Shown one piece after another: positions 8,814 through 18,039 of a DNA stretch of 64,000 nt. The DNA comes from Gemmatimonadaceae bacterium (GTDB lineage: Bacteria; Gemmatimonadota; Gemmatimonadetes; Gemmatimonadales; Gemmatimonadaceae). The notes under the pieces are model-generated. The model did not search any database. It was not told the origin of the DNA and was given only the letters and a program-made list of their open reading frames with translations. Positions within the stretch are counted from its first letter, which is position 1. Every line of letters starts with the position of its first letter. Both the position numbers and the translations under genes were made by a program. Location of the stretch: NCBI GenBank assembly GCA_020852815.1, contig JADZAN010000003.1, forward strand, positions 62,001 to 126,000, read 5' to 3'.

Positions 8814-8923
8814 GGGAAGTCCCGTGCCGCGATACGGTTCAGCGCAAGTCGTTGACGGGGAAAGCGTTAGGCAGCACGCCGGCGCGCGCGCCGATCCCCG
8901 TGGTGTGCGCTGGTGGGACGCGA

Positions 8924-8939
8924 TGTCCGGAAGCGGACA
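8924..8939. promoter_or_regulatory. inverted repeat upstream of the efflux operon, possible activator site
   Basis: TGTCCG-gaag-CGGACA, a perfect 6-bp inverted repeat about 110 bases upstream of the adaptor start. The TGT-N10-ACA form and the distance fit an enhancer for an NtrC-type activator like the one at the end of the operon. No clean -24/-12 element was found between it and the gene. The rest of 8814-9094 holds a terminator and no gene I can support. Confidence 0.35.
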
Positions 8940-9023
8940 CTCTCACCCTCCGCGCCCACGCCGCATTCGCTCGCGCTCTCCCGCCAGACCGCGCCAGGTC
9001 GCGCCCACACACACGCTCCCCTC

Positions 9024-9049
9024 TAAGAAAAACGGCCCCGAACGGGCCG
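9024..9049 (-). terminator. intrinsic terminator after the NlpC/P60 gene
   Basis: On the minus strand a CGGCCC/GGGCCG stem with a 5-base loop is followed directly by TTTTTCTT. It lies 46 bases beyond the stop at 9095. Confidence 0.85.
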
Positions 9050-9094
9050 CCACCAGGAGATCGAAGAGAACGTCGCGCCGGAATCGCCGAGCGC

Positions 9095-9748
9095 CTACTG
9101 CGCGTCCCCCGTGCTGTCGGCGAGCGTGATCAGTCGGCGCGCACTCTGCCACTTTCGCAGAAGGGTGGGGCCCAGCGAGGCCAGCGAGGTCTCCACCACC
9201 TGGCGCCGCGACGTGCTGGCGTGGATCACCTTGCCGTCGCCCGCGTAGATCCCGATGTGGGTGATGCGGCGCTTGGTCCCGAAGGTCAGCAGGTCGCCCG
9301 GGCGCAGGTTCGCCGTGTCGCGCGCCACCTCGCGGCCAAACTTCGACTGCTCGTGCGCGGTGCGCGGGAGGGTGAACGAGAGCGCTCCCATCACGTAGCG
9401 AATCAACCCGCTGCAGTCGAAGGCCTTGCCCGGCGCCTGCGCCCCCAGCCGATACCGCGCCCCGATCTGCGACCTGGCCACTGTCAGGAGCGAGTCGCGC
9501 ATCGCCGATTCCGCGGTGAGCGACGACACGGTGAGCAGCGGCATGTCGGTGGAGAGCGCCGCCACTTCATGGGGCTCGCTCATGCGGATGGAGAGCGAAT
9601 CCTTGAGGCGCTGCGCCGACTCGCTGAAGGCGGCGAACGGCTTCCGGCGTACCCGCTTCTGCCTCGTGCTCCGCTGCGCGAACGCGTCGTGCGAGAGCAC
9701 GAGCGTCAGCGTGAGGGCAAGCGCGAACAGTCTGGCGAAGCGGGGCAT
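9095..9748 (-). CDS. exported NlpC/P60-family peptidoglycan hydrolase
   Basis: 217 residues. A signal peptide (about 1-25, cleavage near AFA/QR) is followed by a basic linker and a C-terminal NlpC/P60 domain with catalytic Cys 112 in FDCSGL, His 164 in THIGIYAG and the third polar residue near IHAS (His 176). This fold cleaves stem peptides of peptidoglycan (gamma-D-Glu-meso-DAP type) in the periplasm. The length is typical of a single-domain enzyme. Monocistronic, with its own terminator. Confidence 0.92.
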   Translation of the reverse strand: MPRFARLFALALTLTLVLSHDAFAQRSTRQKRVRRKPFAAFSESAQRLKDSLSIRMSEPHEVAALSTDMPLLTVSSLTAESAMRDSLLTVARSQIGARYRLGAQAPGKAFDCSGLIRYVMGALSFTLPRTAHEQSKFGREVARDTANLRPGDLLTFGTKRRITHIGIYAGDGKVIHASTSRRQVVETSLASLGPTLLRKWQSARRLITLADSTGDAQ

Positions 9749-9966
9749 TGCGCTGGGTTGGCGTTCGTTGCGGCTCTACTGCAAGGCGATCGAGCGAGAT
9801 CCAGGCGGTGCGGCACGCCGCACACTCGGCATACCACAGACTGCTGCCGAGCCGGCGGGGAAACTACCTGCCGAGTCGGCATCGGTAAGAGGACCCACGT
9901 CACACCGCCCAACTTTGCACTGGCCAGCTGGTCAGTACCCCGGCTTCATTCGGTGATACCGCGGCT
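9749..9966. other. intergenic region with short inverted and direct repeats
   Basis: 218 bases between queD and the hydrolase gene, both on the minus strand. It holds a 7-bp inverted repeat with a 2-base loop at 9808-9823 (GTGCGGC/GCCGCAC), two direct copies of CTGCCGAGYCGGC near 9845 and 9870, and a second copy of the queD stop region 21 bases beyond the real one. No gene seen; it presumably contains the queD terminator and the hydrolase promoter. Confidence 0.5.
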
Positions 9967-10338
9967 TCAGGAGCCGGCGTCCTGATCCCCGCGGTAGATA
10001 CACCCCGACGTACACGTCTCCCGGACCTGGATCTCGGCCAGCCCCGGAAGGGCGGGGACAAGGGAGCGCCAGATCCACTTCGCGAGGACCTCGCTGGTGG
10101 GATTCTCCAGCCCTGCGACGTCGTTGAGATATCGGTGATCGAGCTGGTCGTGGATCGGGGAGAATGCGCGCTTGATGTCGGCGAAGTCCATGACCCACCC
10201 CGTTTCCGCGCCCACGTCGCCCCGCACGGTCACCTTCACATGGAATGAATGCCCGTGCAGGCGCGCACACTTGTGTTCTGGTGGAACGTTGGGGAGGCGA
10301 TGCGCGGCCTCGAAGCTGAATTCCTTGAATACGAGCAT
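9967..10338 (-). CDS. queD: 6-carboxy-5,6,7,8-tetrahydropterin synthase
   Basis: 123 residues from ATG at 10338. Converts 7,8-dihydroneopterin triphosphate to 6-carboxytetrahydropterin, the first committed step of preQ0 synthesis. Zinc ligands His 13 (AAHRL), His 28 and His 30 (HGHSFHV), active-site Cys 24 (CARLHGH) and Glu 107 in the RETCTSG motif typical of QueD are visible. It is last in a queC-queE-queD run. About 100 bases of repeat array separate it from queE. Confidence 0.95.
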   Translation of the reverse strand: MLVFKEFSFEAAHRLPNVPPEHKCARLHGHSFHVKVTVRGDVGAETGWVMDFADIKRAFSPIHDQLDHRYLNDVAGLENPTSEVLAKWIWRSLVPALPGLAEIQVRETCTSGCIYRGDQDAGS

Positions 10339-10350
10339 CGGGAAGGGGCA

Positions 10351-10430
10351 GAAGACGAGAGGACGAGAAGCCTGTCCCAGCGAAGGCTGGGAACGAGAAG
10401 CCTGTCCCAGTGAAGGCTGGGGACGAGACG
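10351..10430 (+). repeat. GACGAGAAG array with two 30-bp hairpin units
   Basis: A short GACGAGAGG run leads into two exact-length 30-base units (10371-10400 and 10401-10430). Each contains CCCAGC-gaag-GCTGGG (second copy CCCAGT), which folds into a 6-bp hairpin, followed by GACGAGA. The same unit occurs twice at 15753-15812. It lies between queE and queD within one apparent operon. Confidence 0.85.
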
Positions 10431-10436
10431 ACTGCC

Positions 10437-11066
10437 TTACCGGAGGCCGAGAGTCTTGTGGGTCTGCAGGCTCAGGTGCCACTGGGGGTGAGCCAGGCAG
10501 TAGCGGATGGCGGCTTCGGTGTTCTCGGCGCGCTGCGGGCCGTCCATGGGTTGGAGCGAGAAGTGGCGGAACTGGTAGTGCTCGAACCGTTCGGGGGGGG
10601 CGTCCGCTTGCGGGTAGACGAGCTTGAGTTCGTTCCCGGCCGTCAGGCGCAACTCGGTGGCGCCCTTGGGGCTGACGCAGATCCAGTCCAGCCCCGGCGG
10701 CGCGGGTTGGGTGCCGTTGGTCTCCACCGCGACCTCGAAGCCGGCGGCGTGCAGGGCGCGCACGGCTTCCTCGTCCAGCTGCAACAGCGGCTCTCCGCCC
10801 GTGCACACCACATACGGCTTGCCGCCGCCCCCCGCTGGCCAGCGCTTGCGCACCGCGTCGGCGAGTGCCTGGGCGGTGGCGAACTTGCCGCCGTCGGGGC
10901 CCACCCCCACGAAATCGGTGTCGCAGAACGGGCACGCCGCCGACTCCCGATCTGCCTCGCGCCCCGTCCACAGATTGCACCCGGCAAAGCGGCAAAAGAC
11001 GGCGGGGCGCCCGGCGTGCGCACCTTCGCCCTGCAACGTGTAGAAGATCTCCTTCACCGTGTACAT
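10437..11066 (-). CDS. queE: 7-carboxy-7-deazaguanine synthase (radical SAM)
   Basis: 209 residues. Radical SAM enzyme converting 6-carboxytetrahydropterin to 7-carboxy-7-deazaguanine. The cluster motif is the long form C-x14-C-x2-C (Cys 30, 45, 48, ending CPFCDTDF) rather than CxxxCxxC, as in one recognised QueE subgroup. The CTGGEPLLQ segment near 88-96 is the SAM-binding GGE motif. Its ATG shares one base with the queC stop (TGATG), indicating coupling. Confidence 0.95.
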   Translation of the reverse strand: MYTVKEIFYTLQGEGAHAGRPAVFCRFAGCNLWTGREADRESAACPFCDTDFVGVGPDGGKFATAQALADAVRKRWPAGGGGKPYVVCTGGEPLLQLDEEAVRALHAAGFEVAVETNGTQPAPPGLDWICVSPKGATELRLTAGNELKLVYPQADAPPERFEHYQFRHFSLQPMDGPQRAENTEAAIRYCLAHPQWHLSLQTHKTLGLR

Positions 11067-11833
11067 CAGGACGGGGGACGGGGGACGGGGGGCGGGAGAG
11101 GGTCCGGCGTGTGCGAGGAGGCGTCGTGCGCGTAGCGCGTGGGGTCGCGGATGCCGGCTTCGTGAAAGCCGCGTCGCCTCAGCAGGCAGGCATCACAATG
11201 GCCGCAGGCGGCGCCGTCGGCTGCGGGATCGTAGCAGCTCGTCGTGATCCCGTAGTCCACGCCTAACGAAACGCCGAGCGTGATGATCTCCCGCTTGGTG
11301 AGCGCCATGAGCGGCGTGCGGAGGGTGACCGGGCGCGTCCCTTCCACACCGGCGCGCGTGGCGAGGTTCGCCATCCGCTCGAAGGCGGCGATGTACTCCG
11401 GTCGGCAGTCGGGATAGCCGCTGTAGTCCAGTGCGTTCACCCCGATGAAGATGTCGCCTGCCTCCAGCACCTCGGCCCACGCCAGGGCAAACGCAAGGAA
11501 GATCGTGTTGCGCGCCGGGACATACGTGACCGGGATCTCGTTCGAGGGTTCGTCCAGCGGACGGTCCTTGGGAACCGCCAGGTCGCCCGTGAGCGCCGAG
11601 CCGCCGAACATGCGCAGGTCGATGTCGGCAATCACGTGCTGCGCCACGCCGAGTTCGCGCGCCACGTGCTGGGCGGCCGCGATCTCGGCGCCATGGCGCT
11701 GGCCGTAGCGAAACGAGAGGGCATGCACCGCATACCCCTCGTGCCGGGCAACGGCGAGGAGCGTCGTGGAGTCGAGGCCGCCGCTCAGGAGGAGCACGGC
11801 ACGGCGCGTGGGGGGGGGGTGTTGGCTAGGCAC
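11066..11833 (-). CDS. queC: 7-cyano-7-deazaguanine synthase
   Basis: 255 residues from GTG at 11833. ATP-dependent conversion of 7-carboxy-7-deazaguanine to preQ0. The PP-loop SGGLDST lies at 17-23, and the zinc-binding cysteines near the C-terminus are CYDP...CGHCDAC (about 203-220). The final 17 residues ([17 protein letters not shown]) are encoded by a GGGGGAC array and probably are a non-functional extension. It is the first gene of the queC-E-D set. No queF is seen, so the pathway may continue elsewhere or feed another 7-deazaguanine use. Confidence 0.95.
   Translation of the reverse strand: MPSQHPPPTRRAVLLLSGGLDSTTLLAVARHEGYAVHALSFRYGQRHGAEIAAAQHVARELGVAQHVIADIDLRMFGGSALTGDLAVPKDRPLDEPSNEIPVTYVPARNTIFLAFALAWAEVLEAGDIFIGVNALDYSGYPDCRPEYIAAFERMANLATRAGVEGTRPVTLRTPLMALTKREIITLGVSLGVDYGITTSCYDPAADGAACGHCDACLLRRRGFHEAGIRDPTRYAHDASSHTPDPLPPPVPRPPS
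11070..11100 (+). repeat. GGGGGAC microrepeat inside the 3' end of queC
   Basis: Runs of G5-6 separated by AC or C form a quadruplex-type motif on the plus strand and lie within the last codons of queC, next to the queE start. Confidence 0.6.
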
Positions 11834-11906
11834 GTGGTGACGGCGGTGTTAATGTCTCGAACCTAGTCGCCCCGACCACCAGTCTCCACGCCACGACTCC
11901 CTCCCC

Positions 11907-12710
11907 GTGCCGCGTTTCCCCTCTGCCGTTTCCATCCTCGCCGTCGTTGCGACGGTCGCGGCGTGTGCCCCCAAGGCGTCCGTTGCCCCCACGCCCGCAG
12001 CGCCCGCCAAGGAACCGCCGGCCCCCGATGGTCACACCGTCATCAAGGCGATGAACGATCGCTACATCGGGAAGTTCTACATGACGCTGACCTACAAGCA
12101 GAACGTCAGCATCATCGGCACCAACGGGCGCGAGACGCGGCAGGTGTGGAACCAGTACGTCACCCTCCCCGGACGCCAGCGCATCGACTACGTCCCGCTT
12201 GCCTCCCGCAGTGGCGTGCTGTACGCCGACGGCAAGCTCTACTCCTTCACCAACGGGAAGGTGGCCAACTCGCAGCCGGGGTGGCATCCGCTCCTCGTTC
12301 TCACCGGCGACGTGTACACGCAGATGCCGGACACCACAGCCATGCAGCTCGATTCGCTCGGCTTCGACCTTGCCATCGCCCGCAAGGACAAGTGGGAGGG
12401 GCGCGAGGTGTGGGTTGTGGGGGCGGCCGCGGGCGACAGCACGCGTTCGCAGTTCTGGGTCGACACCGACTCGCTCCTCGTGCGCCGCATCCTCCAGCGC
12501 GAGACGCGCGCCGGGCGCGTGACGGTGAACGAGACGCGCTACCTCAACTACAAGCCGGTTGCCGGCTACCCGGTGGCGTACAGCATGCGCGCCTATCGCG
12601 ACGGGCGACTGTACTTCCGCGGCGAGTCGGTGAGCGTGAAGGAAGGCGAGCGGCTCCCGGTGGAGCTATTCGAGCCGCAGGCGTGGGTCACCTCGCAGCT
12701 CAAGCGTTAG
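11907..12710 (+). CDS. lipoprotein of unknown function
   Basis: 267 residues from GTG at 11907. Signal peptide with lipobox VAAC (Cys 20), then an Ala/Pro linker and a beta-rich body with motifs such as LPGRQRIDYVPL, LYADGKLYSFTNG and VNETRYLNYKPVAGYPVAYSM. The repeated beta-strands and lipid anchor recall the LolA/LolB and outer-membrane lipoprotein-sorting fold, but the match is by impression only. Divergent from queC across about 70 bases; convergent with the chemoreceptor gene downstream. Confidence 0.7.
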   Translation: MPRFPSAVSILAVVATVAACAPKASVAPTPAAPAKEPPAPDGHTVIKAMNDRYIGKFYMTLTYKQNVSIIGTNGRETRQVWNQYVTLPGRQRIDYVPLASRSGVLYADGKLYSFTNGKVANSQPGWHPLLVLTGDVYTQMPDTTAMQLDSLGFDLAIARKDKWEGREVWVVGAAAGDSTRSQFWVDTDSLLVRRILQRETRAGRVTVNETRYLNYKPVAGYPVAYSMRAYRDGRLYFRGESVSVKEGERLPVELFEPQAWVTSQLKR

Positions 12711-12750
12711 GCACGGAACGCCGCCACACCCCGACTTCCAGCGCCGCGGG

Positions 12751-12826
12751 CGGCGTCAGGCGGCGTCGGTGGCGTCAGTCGGCGTCAGGCGGCGTCGGTG
12801 GCGTCAGGGGCGTCAAGCGGCGTCGG
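12751..12826 (-). repeat. 29-bp tandem repeat at the chemoreceptor stop
   Basis: Two 29-base units and part of a third, built from GGCGTCA/GGCGTCGG motifs, extend from the end of the chemoreceptor gene. Minus-strand TGA triplets fall at 12813, 12804, 12785, 12775 and 12756. The real stop at 12813 lies in the innermost unit. Confidence 0.8.
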
Positions 12827-14528
12827 CGCGCAGCGCCCCCACCAGCTCGCGCAGCTGCATGCTTCCCTGCAACAACTGCGTAGAGGCGGAGCTCATCTGC
12901 TCGCACGCCGCGCTCTGCTCCTGCGTCGAGGCGCTGACCTGCTGCGCCGCCGCGGCGTAGCCCTCTGCCGTTCGCGCGACCGATTGGACGCTGCGCGCCG
13001 CGGTGGCGACGATGACGGCGTTCCGCTCTGCCTTCTCGGCCGCACCACCCGCCGCCGAACGCGTGCGCCCCGCGGATTCGGTGATGCTGTCGAGCGCGGC
13101 GTCCACGTTGCGCGATACTCCCTCGATCTCTTCCACCTGCGAAACGCCGACCTCCATCGCGCGCGTCGTGGCCCCCACCTGCGCCGTCACCACGCGCGTG
13201 AGGCGCACCACGTCGTCGGCCGCGGCTTGCGCCTGCTCGGCCAGCTTGCGCACCTCGTCGGCCACGACGCCAAAACCGCGCCCCGCCTCGCCCGCGCGCG
13301 CCGCCTCGATGGCGGCGTTGAGCGCCAGCAGGTCGGTCTGCTCGGCAATGCGCCCCACCGAGGCCACGAGCTTGTTGATGTCCTCGGCCGTCACCTTGAG
13401 CGCGTCGACTTCCGAGGCCGCGTCCCGCACCGTTTCCCGCACCGTCGTCAGGATCCCTAACGAGCGCGCGATCTCGAGGCGCTTGGCGCGCGCCGTCTCC
13501 TCGATCGCCGCCGCCAGCGCCGTCAGCTCGTCGGCGCTCAACACCACGTCGTCGGCGTTGGTGCGGATGGCGCGCAACGCATCGTCGATGGCGCGCAGCT
13601 GCCGCACCTGGCTCTCGGCGCCCGTCGAGATCTCCGTCATCGACGACGCCATCTGGTTGGCCGAGGCGGAGATCTGCTCCGACACATTGGCAAGGTCGCG
13701 CGCCGAGTGCGCCACGTCGTCGGCCGTGTTCGTCGTCACCGAGACCACGCGTGACAGCGAGGCCGACGTCATGTTCATCGCGTCGGCCAGCTCGCGAAAC
13801 TCGCCCGGAAGCTCGCCATCCACGCGATTGGCGAAGTCGCCGGCGCTCAGCGCGCGCGCCTGTTGCGCCAGTTGCCGCAGCGGTCGCGCGATCCACGTCA
13901 CCGTGCTGAAGACCACGATGAGCCCCAACACCACGGCGATGGCCATGATGATCACGACCCAGGTGGCGCGCTGTTCCGCGTCGCGGCGCAGCTTGAGCGA
14001 GGCGGCGTCGACGCCGCGCGACTTGAGCGAGGCCAGTTGTCGCACGTCGCTCAGGAGCGAGTCGATGCCGGCACGGGCGCGACTCCCTTCCAGTGCAGCC
14101 GCGTCGCGCCGGCCGAGATCGGCCAGGCGGTGGGCACGTGCGTAGCGCACCTCGAGTGCCGACAGGCGCGCATCGATCGCCGCCACGAGCGACATCTCAC
14201 GCGCCGACTGTCCGTGCTGGAGGTTCATGGCGCGTTGCGCGCTGTGCGCGTCGCGCGCGAGGCGACGGAAGTCCGCCTGCGCCGACGAGTCGCGCGTCTC
14301 GAGATAGCGCTGCGCCGCCGCCAGCTCCTGCGTCACCGCCCCGGACAGTCGCGCCGAGAACTGCGCGTCCTGCTGCACCGTCTCCAGCGTTTCGCCAATC
14401 ACTCCTGACATGCGCATGATGGCGGCGCGACCGGCGAACCCCGCGGCACAGAAGAGCGCCACGAGCAGTCCAAACGAGACAAGCAGGCGCTGGCGAATGC
14501 TCTGGAAGCGCACCACGCGTTCGATCAT
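12813..14528 (-). CDS. methyl-accepting chemotaxis protein
   Basis: 571 residues from ATG at 14528, which overlaps the stop of the binding-protein gene as ATGA. TM1 at 13-35, a periplasmic four-helix-type sensor (about 36-188), TM2 at 190-213, HAMP at 213-265, then the cytoplasmic signalling coiled coil with the conserved hairpin tip ([17 protein letters not shown] near 398-414, followed by [15 protein letters not shown]). It transmits ligand binding to CheA/CheW. The direct coupling to a periplasmic binding lipoprotein suggests sensing through that protein. Confidence 0.95.
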   Translation of the reverse strand: MIERVVRFQSIRQRLLVSFGLLVALFCAAGFAGRAAIMRMSGVIGETLETVQQDAQFSARLSGAVTQELAAAQRYLETRDSSAQADFRRLARDAHSAQRAMNLQHGQSAREMSLVAAIDARLSALEVRYARAHRLADLGRRDAAALEGSRARAGIDSLLSDVRQLASLKSRGVDAASLKLRRDAEQRATWVVIIMAIAVVLGLIVVFSTVTWIARPLRQLAQQARALSAGDFANRVDGELPGEFRELADAMNMTSASLSRVVSVTTNTADDVAHSARDLANVSEQISASANQMASSMTEISTGAESQVRQLRAIDDALRAIRTNADDVVLSADELTALAAAIEETARAKRLEIARSLGILTTVRETVRDAASEVDALKVTAEDINKLVASVGRIAEQTDLLALNAAIEAARAGEAGRGFGVVADEVRKLAEQAQAAADDVVRLTRVVTAQVGATTRAMEVGVSQVEEIEGVSRNVDAALDSITESAGRTRSAAGGAAEKAERNAVIVATAARSVQSVARTAEGYAAAAQQVSASTQEQSAACEQMSSASTQLLQGSMQLRELVGALRADAA

Positions 14529-15670
14529 TCGCCGCGCCCTCCGTCGAGCACGAGGGCGCCGCGGCGCACGCGCGTCATGACGTAGCCCTTGCCCACCACA
14601 TCGCCGGTTGATTGGAACGAGATGGGGCCGGTGACGCCGGAATAGGCGGTCTCGCTGGTGCGCGACGCGAGCCAGTCGCGCACGGCGGCGCGCGATGCGC
14701 CACCGTCGGCCAGCGCGCGGGCCACGAGGCGGGTGGCGTCGTAGGCGAGCGCGGCGTTGCCGTCGGGGTCCATCCCGTAGCGCCGGCGAAAGGTCGCGGT
14801 GAACTGCTGCACCTCGGGGCGCGGATCGCGCGAGGAGAAGGGGGCGCCGACAAAGACCCCCTCGGCGAGTGCCGTGTCGCGCACCACGCCGGTCCACCCG
14901 TCGCTTCCGAAGAACGCCGAGGTGACGCCCTGGCGGCGCGCCTCGCGCAGGATCGAGAGCCCCGAAGCCTCGGTGCCGGCGACGAAGACTACATCGGGCG
15001 TGCGCCCGGCGATCCAGGCGACAAACGGTTCAAAGTCGCCATCGCCTTCGGTGGGAATCGGGTCGCTGCCGACAATGGTTCCGCGAAAGTTGCGCTCGAA
15101 CGACTCGGCGAGCCCGCGCCCGTAGGCATTGTTCTCATACAACACCGCGGCGCGCGTAAAGCCGCGAGCGCTGGCGTGCCGCGCGAGATCGAGCCCGTTC
15201 ACCGAGTCGCTGGTGATCACGCGGAAGACCCACGGCGAGACGCCGGAGAGGTCGGGAGTGGAGGCGGTGGTGGAGACCGCGGCGAGCCCTTCGTCGTACA
15301 CACGCGCGGCAGCGATCATCGTCCCCGAGTTCACGTGTCCCACCACGGCGAGCACCTGCGGGTCGTTCACGAACTCGGCGGCGATGGCCACGGCGCGAGT
15401 CCCGTCGCCCTTGTCGTTGCGCATCACGACGCGCAGCGGATGTCCGCGCACGCCGCCTTCCTGGTTGACGAGTTCGAGTGCGAGCTCGATTCCGCGCTTG
15501 TTCATCTCGCCGTAGGCGGCGTCCCAGTTACCGGCAGCCGCAATGACCACCGCCTCGCCCGCGGGGCGGCAGGCGGTCACGGACGCCGCGACGCATGCGC
15601 CAAGCAGGAGGGGCGCCAGCGGCGCGCCGAACCGGCGCGGAGGAACGAGCTTTCGGTGAGGGTATCCCAC
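14525..15670 (-). CDS. periplasmic binding lipoprotein, branched-chain amino acid type
   Basis: About 381 residues from GTG at 15670. The frame stays open upstream for 67 more codons, but that part is a translated repeat array and is excluded. Signal peptide with lipobox VTAC (Cys 34), then a Peripla_BP_6/LivJ-like domain ([60 protein letters not shown]). Such proteins bind amino acids or small organic ligands. No permease gene is nearby. The next gene, coupled by ATGA, is a chemoreceptor, so a sensory rather than transport role is likely. Confidence 0.88.
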   Translation of the reverse strand: MGYPHRKLVPPRRFGAPLAPLLLGACVAASVTACRPAGEAVVIAAAGNWDAAYGEMNKRGIELALELVNQEGGVRGHPLRVVMRNDKGDGTRAVAIAAEFVNDPQVLAVVGHVNSGTMIAAARVYDEGLAAVSTTASTPDLSGVSPWVFRVITSDSVNGLDLARHASARGFTRAAVLYENNAYGRGLAESFERNFRGTIVGSDPIPTEGDGDFEPFVAWIAGRTPDVVFVAGTEASGLSILREARRQGVTSAFFGSDGWTGVVRDTALAEGVFVGAPFSSRDPRPEVQQFTATFRRRYGMDPDGNAALAYDATRLVARALADGGASRAAVRDWLASRTSETAYSGVTGPISFQSTGDVVGKGYVMTRVRRGALVLDGGRGE

Positions 15671-15714
15671 GAGAGAAAGACGCCTCCGTGGGGGGGGCGG
15701 CAACGGCGGTGGGG

Positions 15715-15829
15715 GAGAAGACGAGAAGACGAGAAGACGGGAAGACGAGAAGCCTGCCCCAGCGAAGGCTGGGGACGAGAAGCCTGTCCCAGCGAAAGCT
15801 GGGAACGAGATGCCTGCGCCGGGCAATCT
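15715..15829 (+). repeat. GACGAGAAG array with two 30-bp hairpin units
   Basis: A run of GACGAGAAG copies (from 15715) leads into two 30-base units at 15753-15782 and 15783-15812 and a decayed third. Each unit contains CCCAGC-gaag/aaag-GCTGGG. They match the units at 10371-10430. The array lies upstream of the binding-protein gene, and minus-strand translation of it mimics an N-terminal extension. It occupies most of the gap 15671-15953. Confidence 0.85.
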
Positions 15830-15925
15830 CGAGCACGAGGGGCCGAGGGCGATGGGGGCCCCTTCGGTCACTCGGATTGTGATGTGCGTTACGTAGGGCG
15901 GCGAGCGGCCGCGCGCTTGGTTAGC

Positions 15926-15958
15926 GCGCCCTCGGCGCTTACTCAGCGCTTCCTCAGC
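15926..15958 (-). repeat. 11-bp tandem duplication at the aguA stop
   Basis: Minus strand: three 11-base units of the form GCGCTGAGGAA / GCGCTGAGTAA / GCGCCGAGGGC. The first carries the real stop (15954-15956) and the second adds TGA and TAA triplets in other frames. Confidence 0.8.
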
Positions 15959-17027
15959 GCGCCGGCGCCGGCTCCTGCTGGGACAGGCAGTGCAGCGTGC
16001 CGAGGCCCCACACCAGGTCGACCGAATGGATCCCCACGACCTGTCGGTCGGGGAAGCACTCGGCGATGATGTTCAGCGCCACGCGGTCGTTGGCGTCGTT
16101 GAACGTGGGGACGAGCACGATGCCGTTGGCGACGTAGAAGTTGGCGTAGCTGGCCGGGAGGCGCTGGCCGTCCATGATGACGGCGCGTGGATAGGGGAGC
16201 GTGACGACGCGCAGCTCGCCCTTCGCCGCCAGTGAGAGGCGCCGCAGGTTGTCGGACGACCGCAGGTGGTTCTCGTCGGCCGGATCGCCCTCGTACGCCA
16301 GCAGCACGGTGAACTCGTCGACAAACCGCGCAATGTCGTCCACGTGCCCGTGCGTGTCGTCGCCCACGCACCCCTCGCCTAACCAGACGGTCTCCCGCAC
16401 GCCCAACACGTCGCGGAAGACCTGCTCGTACCCCTCGCGCGTGAGCCCCGGGTTGCGTTCCTGGATGGGCGACAGGAGGCACTCCTCGGTGACCATGAAC
16501 AACCCGGCGCCGTTGGTCTCGATGGCCCCGCCCTCCAGCACAACGCGGCCAGCACCGTCCGGGCGCATGGGTTCGAAGCGCGGGAGCCCGGTGATCGATG
16601 CGACGGCCGCGCCGACGAGGGCATCCTGCGCGTAGTTGTCGTACTTGGCCCACGCGTTGAACTGCCAGTTGGCGAGGTGGACCTTTCCCTGTGCGTCGTG
16701 CACCGCGGTGGGCGCCGAGTCGCGCAGCCAGACGCGGTCGTTAGGCACCACGTGCAGCCGGTACCCCGACGGGTCGCAGGCGTGCGCTTCCAGCCGGGCG
16801 CGCGCATCCTCACGCACCTGCTCGTCGTGACAGAGGATCTCGACCCGTTCAAACCGGTGCAGCGCGCGCACGATCTCCGCGTAGACCCACGGAATGGGCT
16901 CGAGCTTGCCCGGCCAATCCGGCTCGTGGTGCGGCCACGCGATCCACGTTGCCGTGTGGCGCTCCCACTCCGCCGGCATGCGGAACGGCGTCGCGGAGTT
17001 CGGGAGGCGCTCTTGCGAGGTCGACAT
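15954..17027 (-). CDS. aguA: agmatine deiminase
   Basis: 357 residues from ATG at 17027. Hydrolyses agmatine to N-carbamoylputrescine and ammonia. Family signatures: PAEWERHTATWIAWPH at the start, WLRDSAPT, EGGAIETNG, the catalytic HGHVDD region, and nucleophile Cys 347 in GTLHCLSQQ near the C-terminus. Length matches the family. It begins two bases after the aguB stop, so the two enzymes of the agmatine-to-putrescine route are made together. The stop codon lies in a tandem duplication. Confidence 0.95.
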   Translation of the reverse strand: MSTSQERLPNSATPFRMPAEWERHTATWIAWPHHEPDWPGKLEPIPWVYAEIVRALHRFERVEILCHDEQVREDARARLEAHACDPSGYRLHVVPNDRVWLRDSAPTAVHDAQGKVHLANWQFNAWAKYDNYAQDALVGAAVASITGLPRFEPMRPDGAGRVVLEGGAIETNGAGLFMVTEECLLSPIQERNPGLTREGYEQVFRDVLGVRETVWLGEGCVGDDTHGHVDDIARFVDEFTVLLAYEGDPADENHLRSSDNLRRLSLAAKGELRVVTLPYPRAVIMDGQRLPASYANFYVANGIVLVPTFNDANDRVALNIIAECFPDRQVVGIHSVDLVWGLGTLHCLSQQEPAPAR

Positions 17028-17029
17028 CG

Positions 17030-17962
17030 TCAGGCGCCCAGATATCGCGAGACCATCCCGCCGTACGCATCCACGCGCCGATCGCGCAAGAACGGCCAGT
17101 TGCGCCGCGTCTCCTCGATGAGCCTGGGGTCGCACGTTGCCACGAGCACCGACGGTTCGGTCCCCGCTTCGGCGAGCGGGCGCCCGAACGGATCGTAGAT
17201 GACCGACTGTCCGAAGAACTCGAGTCCGTCGGTCCCCGCTTGTGCCTCGAAGCCCACGCGATTGACGGCCGCGACGAAGACGCCGTTGGCAATCGCGTGC
17301 GAGCGCTGGATGGTGCGCCACGCATTCACCTGCGCCTCGCCGAACGTCGCCTTCTCCCCCGGGTGCCAGGCAATGGCGGTGGGATAGAACAGCACGTCGG
17401 CGCCTAACAACGACGTGATGCGCGCCCCCTCCGGGTACCACTGGTCCCAGCAGATGAGGACCCCGACGGTTCCGTAGCGCGTGTTCCAGACGCGAAAACC
17501 GTTGGCGTCGCGTGAGCGCGCGGCGTCGCGCGGCGCGGTGTCGGCCGCGTCGCCGGGCGTGAAGTAGTACTTCTCCTCGAACAGCGGGTCGTGCGGGATG
17601 TGCATCTTGCGATACACGCCCAGCAAGGTGCCGTCGGCGTCGATGATTGCCGCCGAGTTGCGGTACAGCCCCGCCGCCTGCCGCTCGTACATGGGGACGA
17701 CGAGCACCACCGCGAGTTCGCGCGCCAGCGCCTGCATGCGCTCGGTGGTGGGGCCGGGAATGGGCTCGGCCAGGTCGAACCAGTTGATATCCAGCGACTT
17801 GCAGAAGTATGGCGCGTTGAACAGCTCCTGCAGGCAGATGACCTGCGCGCCGCGCGCATGCGCACTGCGCACGCCGGCAATGGCGCGCGCGACATTGTCC
17901 TCGATCGTGCGCGAGCCGGCGACTTCCTGCACGAGCCCGACGGTGAATGGAGCGTTTGGCAT
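17030..17962 (-). CDS. aguB: N-carbamoylputrescine amidase
   Basis: 310 residues. Nitrilase-superfamily amidase that hydrolyses N-carbamoylputrescine to putrescine, CO2 and ammonia. Catalytic triad Glu 46 (LQELF), Lys 119 (YRKMHIP) and Cys 171 (LICWDQWYPE). The motif YFTPGD and the C-terminal AYGGMVSRYLGA fit the plant/bacterial NCPAH group. First gene of the aguB-aguA pair. Confidence 0.95.
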   Translation of the reverse strand: MPNAPFTVGLVQEVAGSRTIEDNVARAIAGVRSAHARGAQVICLQELFNAPYFCKSLDINWFDLAEPIPGPTTERMQALARELAVVLVVPMYERQAAGLYRNSAAIIDADGTLLGVYRKMHIPHDPLFEEKYYFTPGDAADTAPRDAARSRDANGFRVWNTRYGTVGVLICWDQWYPEGARITSLLGADVLFYPTAIAWHPGEKATFGEAQVNAWRTIQRSHAIANGVFVAAVNRVGFEAQAGTDGLEFFGQSVIYDPFGRPLAEAGTEPSVLVATCDPRLIEETRRNWPFLRDRRVDAYGGMVSRYLGA

Positions 17963-18039
17963 GTGCGGAAACTACTGCCCATCGCACGAATGGTCGACGG
18001 CTCCGGACCGCCCCACCTCGAGCGTTGGCCGCGCCGTGC

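Noticed and set aside
8814-8880. Possible -24/-12 promoters before the HlyD gene (minus strand GTCAACGACTTGC and GGCACGGGACTTCC)
   Set aside because: The first lacks the GG and has spacing off by one; the second lacks the invariant GC at -12. Neither meets the GG-N10-GC rule.
15671-15871. 67-codon N-terminal extension of the binding protein
   Set aside because: It is translation of the GACGAGAAG/30-bp repeat array. The signal peptide and lipobox follow the GTG at 15670.
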